Origin: Bacilli bacterium
GTDB taxonomy: Bacteria; Bacillota_I; Bacilli_A; ML615J-28; CAG-313
Direction: 5' to 3'
DNA: 64,000 bases
Assembly (NCBI GenBank): GCA_017411715.1
Contig: JAFQPO010000007.1
Span: forward strand, 94,015 to 158,014
The translations under genes and the position numbers were made by a program. This document shows, in pieces, positions 8,597-18,608 of the stretch. Positions within the stretch are counted from its first letter, which is position 1, and the number at the start of each line of letters is the position of its first letter. The notes under the pieces are model-generated. The model did not search any database. It had not been told where the DNA came from and worked only from the letters and a program-made list of their open reading frames with translations.

Positions 8597-11500
8597 TTAA
8601 CCACCTAATTTAATTCTTGCTTTAACTCGCATTTTTTTAAACCACGTATTTGCATTAGTGGCAAGTTTTAACCCTACATAAAAAGTATCAGGTATGATAG
8701 TTTTAGAATTTTTAACATAGTTTTCAACCAACTCGTTTTCAAAATTACCATTTCTAAGAGCAAGTCTAGCAAAATGAAGACAGTTATTGGTAACTAAATT
8801 GTATCTTGTATATGGTTCAAATTTTATACCAGGATATTTTTGTTCAACATTTATTTTTTCATAATTAATATACTGAACATATTTTAATACATTAATAAAA
8901 CTGTCCTGAAAATCACCTTTTATTTCAATAGTTTTATGAGGATTTGAGAATTTAATGTCCTTGTATTCCCTATATCCACCCCATAATAAAATGGCAGCAT
9001 TCTTCTTTTTGACTTTCATACCAGACGGAACATTAAATTCAATATACCACCACTGCTCAGTATTTGAACCAACAATTTTAGCTTGAATCGCAACCGCTGC
9101 ATGTGCGAACAAAAATAGAGAAAAAGGAAAAATATAAAATACCGCATCTGTACCCTCAGGATCCACATAATTAATTGGATTATTATTACAATAAGTAAAC
9201 AGATTCAAATTATCATTTTCAAGTAATATGTAAGCTGCTTCATCGCTGGTTGTAAATCTTACTATGCTTGAATCATAATATCTGGTAGTACAATAATATA
9301 AAGTTGTTTCTGTATCATAGTAATATGATTTGTATCTAATTGGATTAAGTAAACCTATTTGTTCATTACCTACTATTGATATAATATTACCATATGCATC
9401 ATATGTATAGTCTACAATAATGTTTCCACTCTCATCAAAAATTCCTATAACATCTTTCTTATGATTAATCATATAATAATAATTACTGCTATTATTTAAT
9501 CTAAATCCCAATAACTCATCATTTTCATTGTAGAAGTAATATAAGTTTGTTTTGACTTCTCCTTCAATAATACATTCGGCTACTAGTAAATCATTGTTAT
9601 AAGCATATTGATGTTTTTTTACAAGAACTTGTTCATTTAATTCATTTACAATATAAATCTCTTTTTGATATCGTCTTTCTGATTCATCATAATAATATTT
9701 GATAATTTTATTTCCTTCTCTATATTCTACCATATTTTTAGATTTATACGCAAATGATTTATATAAAGTATTATTTTTATAAACTTCTATCATATTGAAA
9801 TCACTATCATATAAATATGTATATGTATCGACTATATTATCAATTGTTTCATCACTAGATGTTCTAATAATTTTAGATGCTAAATTATTTCTATTATAAG
9901 TAAATCTAATAAAAGTTTCATAGTTTGAATATTCTTCTAATTTAACAGTTCTATTTATTGTTAATAAATTTGATGAATCATCATATGTATACAAACATTC
10001 GTATTTTTTGTTACTATCTTCTTTAATATTAGTTGATATATCAGAAGAAGTATTTTTATATATTTGATGTTTTATTAACTCTTTTCGGTAATTATATTCA
10101 TATAACTCTTCTATTATAGTATATAGGTTAGTTTCTTTATCATATATTGTTTTTCTAATTGAACTAATATTTTCCTTGTTATATTCATATTCAAATTGAA
10201 TATCTCCATATGATATTTTACTAATTAATAAATTGTCATTTAGTGTGATTGTTCTTGTTATATATAATGATTCAATCATTATTTTAGAAACTTGAGTATT
10301 AATACCTTCTACTTCTTGTTGTTCAAATAGATAGTCAAATCCGGTATATTCAATAATTGTCTTATCATCTTCATTTGTATTAGATGTTTCTGTATATTTG
10401 ATATCAAACATTGTAATAGTGTTATTATAATCACTAATATATTCAATAACATTACCAAAATTATCGATTGATTTTTCAATATTTCCATAAGAATCATATT
10501 CATATTTATAAGTATAATTATTTACTATATCTATTACTTTAATAAGCGATCCTTCAAAACTATACTCATATCTATAAGTATCTACTATATTATCTGTAGT
10601 ACCAGTTTTAGTTAATATTACATTACCTAATGTATCATATTCATATTCTAGTACATAGCCACTTGCGTATGTGCATTTTGTTATATTAGATGTTTCTATT
10701 CCATCTATAACTTGATATTCGTATGCCACAAATATATTATTATCAATATAAAGTGCCTTAATATTGTTTTGATTTGTATATTCAATTCTATATTCAACAT
10801 TAGATAATATTATTTTAACTACTCTATCAAGTACATCATATTCATATTCAATTATATCGCTGTCATAGTCTACAGCTGTAGCATCATCATTATTTGCCAT
10901 AATTCTTTTTATTAATCTATTGAAACTATCATAATAATAAGTTGTTACTACATCATCTTTAGTTTCTTTTGAAACTCTGTTTTTTATTATTTCATACGAA
11001 TATATTGTTTGACCATAAATACTTTCTAGTTTACTTAAAATATATTGACCACCATATCCTACTGTATCTTCACTAATTTTTTGTTTTGGTTTATATTCTA
11101 AACTACCTAAATTATTAGCAGCAGTTACTAATGCAGCTAATTCTTCATATTCATCAGGTGTAATTTCTGCTTTACTTTCTGATGTGAAAAGTAAATATTC
11201 ATTATATCTGTCATATATTAAATATCTATTTTCTAATGTGATTTCTTCAATACTAGGCAAATCATATATTAAATAATTTATGTCATTATTCTCTACATCA
11301 GTATCACCACTAGTAGTTTCATCTTCTGTCTGACTTTCAACATAAGCTTGTGTTTTAACTAAACTTATATTATCAACCTTCATTGCTTCATGATTTAGTG
11401 GTTTAATTTCTATTTCAATACTTGCATAATCTTTTGTCGCTGTAAAATCTAAATAATTATTATCAAAGTTAAATCCTTCATCTAACATTTCATATAAATA

Positions 11501-14500
11501 TGTGCTATTAAGTACAAAATCTTCACTAGTAGCATCTGTATAATTCATTGTTATTCTATATTCGAATGAACCATATTTAACAAAATCATCATAATAACTC
11601 GGTAAAACCCATGCACTAAACTGATAAATATCGCCAGCTACACCGCTTGTTAATATTGTTTGTTTTATACCACTTTCAAATACTACTAAATGATTGTCGC
11701 CAAATAAATCATTATCAGTCTCATTATCCACAAGCAAATAGCTACCTTCCCAATTTGTAAGTTCATTTTGAATAATTATTTCAAATGAAGAATTTTCAAC
11801 TAAATTATTTTTATTATATGTTCCCCATTTTCCTAAGAAGATATTTTCAAAATATGTATTTGTGTCTTCTGCTCCTTGTAATTTAACTCTAACATTTACT
11901 GCGCTTTTTACTTCAAATTGAATAACATATTCTTCATATTCTTCATTCGTTGCTTTTATTTCTTTTGTTGTAAATACAATGTCTAGATTCTGATTATCAT
12001 CTAAATTTGTTATTTCTACACATGCTCCACTGTTTGTACTAGTATTTTTAATTGGAGCTACCAGATAATATTGACCTGTATTTAATAAAATATCTTGATA
12101 ATAATATATTTCATCTTCACTAGTTTTATTTATTACAACATGACTTGCACCTGGTGTTAATGAACTTGCTTCTTTATAAATATCACCTGCATTAGCTGAT
12201 ATATACGCTTGCCATATTGTTGATAAACGATAATATGGGTCTTTTAAGTAATTAATAATTCCCGAATAAATTGTATAACTATTTATCAAATTATGTTGGT
12301 TTACTGAAGTATTCTCATATACGTAATATTCACTAGATAATTCATTATTATCAATTTTAATGACATTTCCATATATATCAAACCAATATCTTTGATATGT
12401 ATTATTCATTACTTTTTTTGTTTTATTTTCATAATAATATAAATTTACTACATCAGCATATTCTTTTTGGTCCGGAGAATATGTCACATACGAAGAAACT
12501 TCACCATTTATTGTATACGTGAATTTTTTCCCAAGCTCATAATTTGTTATATCTCCATGATATATTGTTTCAATCAAATCATTTTCATTATACATAATAT
12601 TAGTACATAATGATGCAATAGTTGAAGTTAAATTTTCTTCTGTTTGATTCCAATATGCTTTTTGTTTTTTAATTAACTTTAAATCATCATATACATAACT
12701 TATTGAATATGATTTTATTTTTTCTGTCTTTGTTTCTCCATTATAATTTTGAATTAATATATTCAACTCAATTAATAACTGATTTTCCCCATATACAAAA
12801 TTCGCCTCATTCCCTGCACTATCTTGTATTTGTAAAATTCTCACTTTATCATTTATTTTTTCATAATCTATATTAATACCATTATCAATATACAAACTTT
12901 CCATTATTTTTACTTGATAACTTTTATTAGACGAATCATTTTCTAGCCTTTCAAATCTACTAATTTTATCTCTATACAATAAATATATTCCATTTAATTC
13001 ATCTTGAACTACCAACTTGTATCCTTTGGAGTCAACTGAAAGATACGTTTTTTCATCTATGTATTCGCTAGAATTACTACTTGGTTTTACAAAATATATC
13101 TCGTGTCCTTCACTTGTTGTAAGTTTATAATTAACTCCTTCTTTTTCTATCGTTTCTTGATAATTAATATTCCACCCTTTACCATATGACGTTAATTCAT
13201 TATTGTTTATTGAATTATATATATGATAAATTGAAAAAGGATTATTTTCATGTAATAATTCTATATCGTTAACTTGATATATCAATTCTCCTGTTGCGAC
13301 ATTTACTTTGGCAGTTCCTGCGCTACCTAAGTCCACTTCATCATAAAGTTCTCCAGGATTTTTACATATTATATTGCTAATTCTAATAACAGGTCTATTA
13401 GCATCACTTGCTATTTCTGCAAAACCTTCTCCTCCATCTGGTGAAAAATATAATAACGCCGTTGTTGTGTTATCAATAAATATATTAGAATATGGTATTC
13501 TCAATTCTGGATTTGTATAAAAACTGCCTGCTAAATATGTTTTACCTATGCCATTTATATTTTGACTATATATATCTTCAAAATCATATTGGGTATTTAA
13601 CCTGTAAATGCTAAACATTGTTAAATACCCATACGATGAATCTAGATTAAATACTACCTCAGCACTACTAAAGTCAACAAATTGATTGTTAGAAATATTT
13701 AATTTTATAATGCTAAAAATACCATTTGTTTCCCATGTAGGATTTCCTACCATTGCGATTGTTGAATATGGATCTGTTACTGTTCCTGTGTAAAAATATG
13801 TTTTTGATTCTACTGTACATTCATATTCTTCTTGTACAACTTCAACTATCGGATCAATTACTACTGGGTATTTAGTATTTGCGTTTGATAAATATACATC
13901 GCTTGGCCAAACTGTAAATTGATACAATCCTTCATCTATCTTTGTTACATCTACTTCTACCTCATTACATATCACATTATTTGCGTCATACATAAATAAC
14001 GGTGTAACTTCATAAATAATTGTATCCTCGTCTTTAATAAAATATTTTTTATTTTCTTCAGTTAACTCTAAATCTTCTATATTTAACAAATACGAAAAAC
14101 TAAAATTCTTACTATACTCATTCAATACTATATTTTCTTTGAATGTGGTTGCACCTTGATAAAACTCTATATCTACATTCTTATACTTTATAAATACATC
14201 TTCATATTTTATATTATCAGAAAGTTTTTTACCAATAGCATTATTTACCTCTAGATACTTCCATTCAATCTTATATTCATCATTGATATTAATTTGTATA
14301 CTACTATCATTTGTTAGTTCTTTACTATATACCACTTCATAATACGGATTAATACCAACATATTTATTATCATACTCTTTTATTTCTGTCACTATTTCTT
14401 GATATGTTGAACCATCAAAATAATGTATAGGTTCTTTGTAATATTCATATTCAAGAGTATTATTTGGTAATAAATATACTTTTAAATTTTCTTTTCTTAA

Positions 14501-14668
14501 ATGTGTAAGTTCTACTTTTTCTACATTTTTAATTACTTCTTCCGTTACATTTTCTTCATTAGGTAATAAAATGTTGATGGAAGCATTAACTAGCACACCC
14601 ATATTTGGTGTTATTGTCATGCCAAGTACTAACAGTAATACAATTAGTTTTTTAAATAATACTTTCAT
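8597..14668 (-). CDS. Secreted Rhs/YD-repeat protein with C-terminal papain-like effector domain
   Basis: 2023 residues. Order: signal peptide (residues 1-30); DNRLRE-like beta domain (about 275-430); an Rhs-wrapping start region (VNVATGELIYQVNDIELL); first block of YD-type repeats (about 600-800); a carbohydrate-binding-like jelly-roll insert; a second long YD-repeat block. The Rhs core-associated box comes next (RYYDSSIVRFTTSDE, then NNPINYVDPEG), followed by a 184-residue variable tail. The tail carries AHAAVAI early and TNNCLHFARLAL late, the His-then-Cys order of permuted papain-like (LRAT/DUF4105-type) enzymes. Such Rhs proteins enclose and deliver toxins. The ATG at 14668 has AAAGGA upstream; the ATG at 14686 has none. 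A sigma-factor gene lies upstream. Confidence 0.88.
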   Translation of the reverse strand: MKVLFKKLIVLLLVLGMTITPNMGVLVNASINILLPNEENVTEEVIKNVEKVELTHLRKENLKVYLLPNNTLEYEYYKEPIHYFDGSTYQEIVTEIKEYDNKYVGINPYYEVVYSKELTNDSSIQININDEYKIEWKYLEVNNAIGKKLSDNIKYEDVFIKYKNVDIEFYQGATTFKENIVLNEYSKNFSFSYLLNIEDLELTEENKKYFIKDEDTIIYEVTPLFMYDANNVICNEVEVDVTKIDEGLYQFTVWPSDVYLSNANTKYPVVIDPIVEVVQEEYECTVESKTYFYTGTVTDPYSTIAMVGNPTWETNGIFSIIKLNISNNQFVDFSSAEVVFNLDSSYGYLTMFSIYRLNTQYDFEDIYSQNINGIGKTYLAGSFYTNPELRIPYSNIFIDNTTTALLYFSPDGGEGFAEIASDANRPVIRISNIICKNPGELYDEVDLGSAGTAKVNVATGELIYQVNDIELLHENNPFSIYHIYNSINNNELTSYGKGWNINYQETIEKEGVNYKLTTSEGHEIYFVKPSSNSSEYIDEKTYLSVDSKGYKLVVQDELNGIYLLYRDKISRFERLENDSSNKSYQVKIMESLYIDNGINIDYEKINDKVRILQIQDSAGNEANFVYGENQLLIELNILIQNYNGETKTEKIKSYSISYVYDDLKLIKKQKAYWNQTEENLTSTIASLCTNIMYNENDLIETIYHGDITNYELGKKFTYTINGEVSSYVTYSPDQKEYADVVNLYYYENKTKKVMNNTYQRYWFDIYGNVIKIDNNELSSEYYVYENTSVNQHNLINSYTIYSGIINYLKDPYYRLSTIWQAYISANAGDIYKEASSLTPGASHVVINKTSEDEIYYYQDILLNTGQYYLVAPIKNTSTNSGACVEITNLDDNQNLDIVFTTKEIKATNEEYEEYVIQFEVKSAVNVRVKLQGAEDTNTYFENIFLGKWGTYNKNNLVENSSFEIIIQNELTNWEGSYLLVDNETDNDLFGDNHLVVFESGIKQTILTSGVAGDIYQFSAWVLPSYYDDFVKYGSFEYRITMNYTDATSEDFVLNSTYLYEMLDEGFNFDNNYLDFTATKDYASIEIEIKPLNHEAMKVDNISLVKTQAYVESQTEDETTSGDTDVENNDINYLIYDLPSIEEITLENRYLIYDRYNEYLLFTSESKAEITPDEYEELAALVTAANNLGSLEYKPKQKISEDTVGYGGQYILSKLESIYGQTIYSYEIIKNRVSKETKDDVVTTYYYDSFNRLIKRIMANNDDATAVDYDSDIIEYEYDVLDRVVKIILSNVEYRIEYTNQNNIKALYIDNNIFVAYEYQVIDGIETSNITKCTYASGYVLEYEYDTLGNVILTKTGTTDNIVDTYRYEYSFEGSLIKVIDIVNNYTYKYEYDSYGNIEKSIDNFGNVIEYISDYNNTITMFDIKYTETSNTNEDDKTIIEYTGFDYLFEQQEVEGINTQVSKIMIESLYITRTITLNDNLLISKISYGDIQFEYEYNKENISSIRKTIYDKETNLYTIIEELYEYNYRKELIKHQIYKNTSSDISTNIKEDSNKKYECLYTYDDSSNLLTINRTVKLEEYSNYETFIRFTYNRNNLASKIIRTSSDETIDNIVDTYTYLYDSDFNMIEVYKNNTLYKSFAYKSKNMVEYREGNKIIKYYYDESERRYQKEIYIVNELNEQVLVKKHQYAYNNDLLVAECIIEGEVKTNLYYFYNENDELLGFRLNNSSNYYYMINHKKDVIGIFDESGNIIVDYTYDAYGNIISIVGNEQIGLLNPIRYKSYYYDTETTLYYCTTRYYDSSIVRFTTSDEAAYILLENDNLNLFTYCNNNPINYVDPEGTDAVFYIFPFSLFLFAHAAVAIQAKIVGSNTEQWWYIEFNVPSGMKVKKKNAAILLWGGYREYKDIKFSNPHKTIEIKGDFQDSFINVLKYVQYINYEKINVEQKYPGIKFEPYTRYNLVTNNCLHFARLALRNGNFENELVENYVKNSKTIIPDTFYVGLKLATNANTWFKKMRVKARIKLGG

Positions 14669-14747
14669 TTTTATTTTTCCTTTCATATATATTTTGAAGA
14701 AATTTATATCCCTTCATATATATATACAACTGAGGAAGTAAAATTTA

Positions 14748-15269
14748 TCAAACTTTTTTTATTTTTTTGAATTTTTTTAAAGAAGACTTATATAGACTTA
14801 TACATTTATTATATTCAATATTACTTTCTGTTGATATTTTCTTAATACTTAAACCATATTTTATCTTTTTTTCAAATACAAAAGTTTCTAATTCTGTTAA
14901 ATCTTTCAAAGACTCTTCATAGATTAGTCTATCAAATACTTTAGGATCATGACACATATTTTCAATCATCTCATTTGACAAAATCACATTTTTATCATAA
15001 TAGTTTTGTTTTTTTAGATAATTCTTGCAAATATTATTTGCTATAGTAGTAATCCATACATTTAATTTACCACGTTTTTTATCGTATTTGTCAAGTTCCA
15101 TCCATACCTTTGTGTATACTTCATTCAAAATATCTTCATACGAAGAATGCATATTATATCTGTAACACATAGCTTTAATTATATTATCAAATTGGAACAT
15201 AATTTTCAAAAAAGAATCAACATCACGTGCTAAGAATTTTCGTAATGTTTTAGAATCTATATTAATCAT
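14748..15269 (-). CDS. ECF-like sigma-70 family RNA polymerase sigma factor
   Basis: 173 residues. The region-2 helix set is visible (YEDILNEVYTKVWMELDKYD, then GKLNVWITTIANNICKNYLKK), and a region-4 helix-turn-helix lies at residues 118-165 (LTELETFVFEKKIKYGLSIKKIS). This is the layout of extracytoplasmic-function sigma factors; no anti-sigma gene lies beside it. Its gene ends 80 bases before the Rhs gene, with no hairpin between, so it probably shares or drives expression of the Rhs-lipoprotein pair. Its own promoter at 15322-15350 is of housekeeping type. Confidence 0.82.
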   Translation of the reverse strand: MINIDSKTLRKFLARDVDSFLKIMFQFDNIIKAMCYRYNMHSSYEDILNEVYTKVWMELDKYDKKRGKLNVWITTIANNICKNYLKKQNYYDKNVILSNEMIENMCHDPKVFDRLIYEESLKDLTELETFVFEKKIKYGLSIKKISTESNIEYNKCISLYKSSLKKFKKIKKV

Positions 15270-15321
15270 AAAATTTAATTACCTTTCAACAAATCTTCGA
15301 TAAATTAATATTTTCGCTCAT

Positions 15322-15350
15322 ATTATATCATATTTGTTTATCTTTGTCAC
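15322..15350 (-). promoter_or_regulatory. Promoter of the sigma-factor gene
   Basis: GTGACA (15345-15350), a 17-base spacer and TATAAT (15322-15327) on the minus strand. The -35 box lies within the dispersed repeat 15337-15379. Confidence 0.65.
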
Positions 15351-15379
15351 TAGAATGTTATCTCTTGATAGTAGAAATT
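15337..15379. repeat. Dispersed 43-bp repeat, copy 1
   Basis: Matches 54125-54167 at 39 of 43 positions; the core ACTAGAATGTTATCTCTTG is identical in both. Short complementary ends (ACTA ... TAGT) allow a small hairpin. Its role is unknown; this copy overlaps the upstream part of the sigma-factor promoter. Confidence 0.7.
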
Positions 15380-15387
15380 TATTAAAA

Positions 15388-15413
15388 TAAAAAATCCGAC
15401 TTATGTCGGATTT
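15388..15413 (-). terminator. Terminator after ispDF
   Basis: AAATCCGAC / GTCGGATTT with a four-base loop, then TTTTTATTTT on the minus strand, 14 bases beyond the ispDF stop. Confidence 0.88.
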
Positions 15414-15426
15414 CAATATTTACTAT

Positions 15427-16563
15427 TTAATAGTATCCTTTTCTGATTAATACATATGCTTCAGCCGCAATTCCCTCTTTGGTACCTATGATACCTTTTT
15501 TCTCCATTGTTGTGGCTTTAACATTTATTATACCAGAAGTTGTGCCTAATAATTTGGCTATGTTTTCTTCCATTTTGGATTTATGGTCTTTGAGTTTTGG
15601 TTCTTCTAGATAGATTATAACATCCATATTAACTAAGTCATATCTATTTTTTGACATTAGTTCTTTAATGTGAGATAGGAAATAACTAGAATCTATATTA
15701 CGATATCTTTCATCAGTATCAGGGAATAGCGTTCCTAAATCACCATATCCCATTGCTCCCATTAGGGCTTCAGTTACTGCGTGATAGACAACGTCCGCAT
15801 CACTATGACCATCAAGGCCTAGTGGATATTGGAAGTTTACTCCTCCCAGGATTAATTTCCTATTTTCTTTTAGGGGATGAAAATCTAAAGAGTGACCAAC
15901 TCTGTATGTGGGAATATCCTTAGGAAGAGTAAACTTAGGGTTTTCGTGAGTTTCAAGTAGAAAGCCAAGTTTTATATCAGGATGATTTTCAAGAATTTGT
16001 AAGTCATCATAATACTCTCCAGTTGATTGAAGAATAATTTCTTGTGCTTTTTTCTTAAAACCTTGTGGTGTAGTGACAGCTTTTAAATTTTTGCGTTCTA
16101 GAGTTATTACTTTATCTTCACAAAGTTTAACAGTATCTATAACATCATGATATAACGTCACCGCATCATATTCTTTTAAGCCTTTTAATACCATATCAAC
16201 GTCTTCAAATTCTATTTTATATCTAGCCGCATCATGGATTAGTACATATTCACTACTATTTTCTTTCAAACCATTTCTAACACTATCACTTCTTGATGCT
16301 CCACCATATACTAATTTTATTCTTTCATCTTGATATCTATTTTTAACCGCAACCATTTCTTCTTCATCTTTTGGTCTAATTACTAAATATAGATTTTCAA
16401 GTTCAGTAAATTTTAAGAATACATCTAAAGAATATTCAAGAATTGACTTATTGAAAAAGCGATATAATACTTTATTCATTGGGGTTTTGGCTCTTGTGCC
16501 ATCCCCTGCAGCTAGTAAAACAACACTAAAGTTTAAACGTTTTTCAAGTTGAAGAGGATTCAT
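15427..16563 (-). CDS. ispDF: Bifunctional IspD/IspF of the MEP isoprenoid pathway
   Basis: 378 residues, a fusion of 2-C-methyl-D-erythritol 4-phosphate cytidylyltransferase (residues 10-220) and 2-C-methyl-D-erythritol 2,4-cyclodiphosphate synthase (residues 222-378). IspD: VVLLAAGDGTRAKTPMNKVL, LIHDAARYKIE, VTTPQGFKK. IspF: metal site VGHSLDFHPL, LGGVNFQYPLGLDGHSDADV and GYGDLGTLFPDTD, ending near KGIIGTKEGIAAEA. Both modules look intact. The fusion is common in some bacterial groups. The cytidylyltransferase loop reads PMNK where PKQ is common, a conservative change. Last gene of the operon starting at 23479, overlapping the previous gene by one base. Confidence 0.95.
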   Translation of the reverse strand: MNPLQLEKRLNFSVVLLAAGDGTRAKTPMNKVLYRFFNKSILEYSLDVFLKFTELENLYLVIRPKDEEEMVAVKNRYQDERIKLVYGGASRSDSVRNGLKENSSEYVLIHDAARYKIEFEDVDMVLKGLKEYDAVTLYHDVIDTVKLCEDKVITLERKNLKAVTTPQGFKKKAQEIILQSTGEYYDDLQILENHPDIKLGFLLETHENPKFTLPKDIPTYRVGHSLDFHPLKENRKLILGGVNFQYPLGLDGHSDADVVYHAVTEALMGAMGYGDLGTLFPDTDERYRNIDSSYFLSHIKELMSKNRYDLVNMDVIIYLEEPKLKDHKSKMEENIAKLLGTTSGIINVKATTMEKKGIIGTKEGIAAEAYVLIRKGYY

Positions 16564-17777
16564 TATTCACCTTCATCTTTAGAAATTGTGTTTAAAATTT
16601 CTATTACTTCTTTATATGTTGTATGGACTTTGCTTAATTCGAAATTAACTAAATCATCACCATCCGTATTAGTATATTCACTAACAATAGTTGTATTATT
16701 TTGATTATTTGTAGGATTAGGATTAACTAAACGAATAACTGAAACTAATCCACTATCTTTTTGTAAATAAATTGAATCATCATATACAATATAATATTCA
16801 TCATTAAATTTCATTCTAATTCTCATTCTAGTAACAGAAATAGAATTAATATTTGATCCTTGTTCTTCATAACCATTTACATCATCTGGATGAATTTTAG
16901 AAATAAATTCTTCAATTGTTAATTCCTTTTTTTCTAAATTCATAAATGTTTTAAATGCTTCTGTTGCTACATATGTGCGAGTATTAAAATCATAATACAT
17001 AATTACTTGATCTGATAAACTCATTAATGTATATGTTTGTTCACGATCATTAACAATTCTATTAGTCGCATCATCTAATGCTTCACGCAATGAATCAATA
17101 ATAGATGTACGATCTTTAGATAAGAAAACATTACGCCCTAAGAATTTTCTACCATAATATAGTGGTTGAATAATACCACAATATATAACAATATATCCTT
17201 CTTCTTTAACTTCCATTGTGAAACGATATGTTTTTATCTTTGATAGAGTTTGTTCATAATCATAAAGAAGCGTTAATGCAACTTCTTCATTAATTTCTTT
17301 TCCATTAACACTGATGATATCTAGTTCTGTCATCATTGTTTGGAAACCTTTTAATTTTTTAACTTCTTGAATGTTTTTATTAATTAGTGCTATGTATGAT
17401 TTTGAAGCATCAGTAATACGGTCTTTCGCATCAGTTCTAAAATAATAGTCACATGTTGCGTTAGCGCTATATTCTGATGTTTTTTTATTTAACACTTGAT
17501 AGCATTTGCATACGAAATAAAAATCATACACCATGTAGCCCGCAAGTGCCATACATAATACTACAACAATTATTTTTACCACTAAATATTCATGAAATAA
17601 ACAACCTAATGTACAAATTATAATTAAGGCTAAAAGTGGTAAAATATCAAACTTCTTATATATAACAAGTTTTAATACATAACAAAGAGTAACTACACTG
17701 AAAGCTACAATCATCCATGCTAATTCACTAAAAAGTGTGTTATTTAAAATATCAATAAAGTTTAATCCAAATAACAT
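16563..17777 (-). CDS. Membrane protein with PAS-like domain, next to cdaA
   Basis: 404 residues. Three or four hydrophobic segments occupy residues 10-85 (for example LAWMIVAFSVVTLCYVLKL and IICTLGCLF). Then comes a long cytoplasmic part with what looks like two PAS-like folds: TDAKDRITDASKSYIALINK near residue 115 and VIMYYDFNTRTYVATEAF near 255, the second followed by FISKIHPDDVNGYEEQG, a typical PAS ending. No kinase, GGDEF or other output domain is present. It starts exactly where cdaA ends and overlaps ispDF by one base. A role in sensing or in partnering the cyclase is plausible but inferred; the usual partner CdaR (YbbR) is not here. Confidence 0.75.
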   Translation of the reverse strand: MLFGLNFIDILNNTLFSELAWMIVAFSVVTLCYVLKLVIYKKFDILPLLALIIICTLGCLFHEYLVVKIIVVVLCMALAGYMVYDFYFVCKCYQVLNKKTSEYSANATCDYYFRTDAKDRITDASKSYIALINKNIQEVKKLKGFQTMMTELDIISVNGKEINEEVALTLLYDYEQTLSKIKTYRFTMEVKEEGYIVIYCGIIQPLYYGRKFLGRNVFLSKDRTSIIDSLREALDDATNRIVNDREQTYTLMSLSDQVIMYYDFNTRTYVATEAFKTFMNLEKKELTIEEFISKIHPDDVNGYEEQGSNINSISVTRMRIRMKFNDEYYIVYDDSIYLQKDSGLVSVIRLVNPNPTNNQNNTTIVSEYTNTDGDDLVNFELSKVHTTYKEVIEILNTISKDEGE

Positions 17778-18608
17778 CTATTCAACAATAATATTTTGTC
17801 TTAATAATACACGTAAGCTTTCTAGTGAAACGTTTGGTGTTAAATTTCCATCCATTGTGATTGCGATTTTCCCTGTTTCTTCAGACACAACAATTGTAAA
17901 TGCATCTGTTACTTCACTAATACCGATTGCGGCACGATGACGTGAACCAAAATTTTTAGGAATATCATTTTTATCTGTTGATGGATAAAACGCTGCTGCA
18001 CTCATGATTTGTTTTCCTCTGATAATTACTGCACCATCATGTAATGCTGTTCCCGGCATAAAGATAGTAGTTAATAATTCAAATGAAATTTCAGAATTTA
18101 ATTTTGTTCCTTTGTTAATGTATGTATTTAAAGAATCTTCTTTTTCAATAGTTATAATTGCCCCAATTTTGCGTGATGATAAATGTTCAACTGTTTGCAT
18201 TAATGTAGATATTAAAGTTTCTTGAGCTTCAACGTCAGATAAGAATGCCTTAGTTTTCTTTGGTTTTGCGATATCACCAAACATTGTTCTAATTGATGGT
18301 GCATAATATATTATCCAAATTATCAAGTAAGCAATCACAAGATATGGGAATAATTTAAACATCATATACAAATCAAAAACCATTATGATAACTAATACTG
18401 CTATCATCCCTAAAGCAGATAAAAGAACAGTTTTTTTATTTGTATATTTAGATAGGAAAATTAATGAACCAATAACTATAGCTAAGATTAAGAAAGCATC
18501 AACTCCAAGTCTTACGATTGAAGGAATACTATATTCTAAAACTTCACCATTTGAAAAATAATTTTCATTGAAGAATTCAATCAATTTTTTAAACAATTCA
18601 AATTTCAT
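17778..18608 (-). CDS. cdaA: Diadenylate cyclase CdaA
   Basis: 276 residues. Three transmembrane helices (residues about 30-100) are followed by a DisA_N/DAC domain that condenses two ATP into c-di-AMP at the membrane. The active-site motifs are intact: TALHDGAVIIRG (DGA) and GSRHRAAIG (RHR), plus VVSEETGKIAI. Length matches CdaA. The ATG has GAAAGGAGAAGAAA before it. Normally cdaA is followed by cdaR and glmM; here it is preceded by a DUF4011 protein and an ankyrin protein and followed by a PAS-like membrane protein. c-di-AMP controls potassium and wall homeostasis in Firmicutes. Confidence 0.95.
   Translation of the reverse strand: MKFELFKKLIEFFNENYFSNGEVLEYSIPSIVRLGVDAFLILAIVIGSLIFLSKYTNKKTVLLSALGMIAVLVIIMVFDLYMMFKLFPYLVIAYLIIWIIYYAPSIRTMFGDIAKPKKTKAFLSDVEAQETLISTLMQTVEHLSSRKIGAIITIEKEDSLNTYINKGTKLNSEISFELLTTIFMPGTALHDGAVIIRGKQIMSAAAFYPSTDKNDIPKNFGSRHRAAIGISEVTDAFTIVVSEETGKIAITMDGNLTPNVSLESLRVLLRQNIIVE

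Noticed and set aside
10309..10503. 64-residue open frame inside the Rhs gene
   Set aside because: Same strand, other frame, no ribosome site, composition of a shadow.
14669..14686. ATG at 14686 as start of the Rhs gene
   Set aside because: No ribosome site; the ATG at 14668 has AAAGGA at a fitting distance and gives a better signal peptide.
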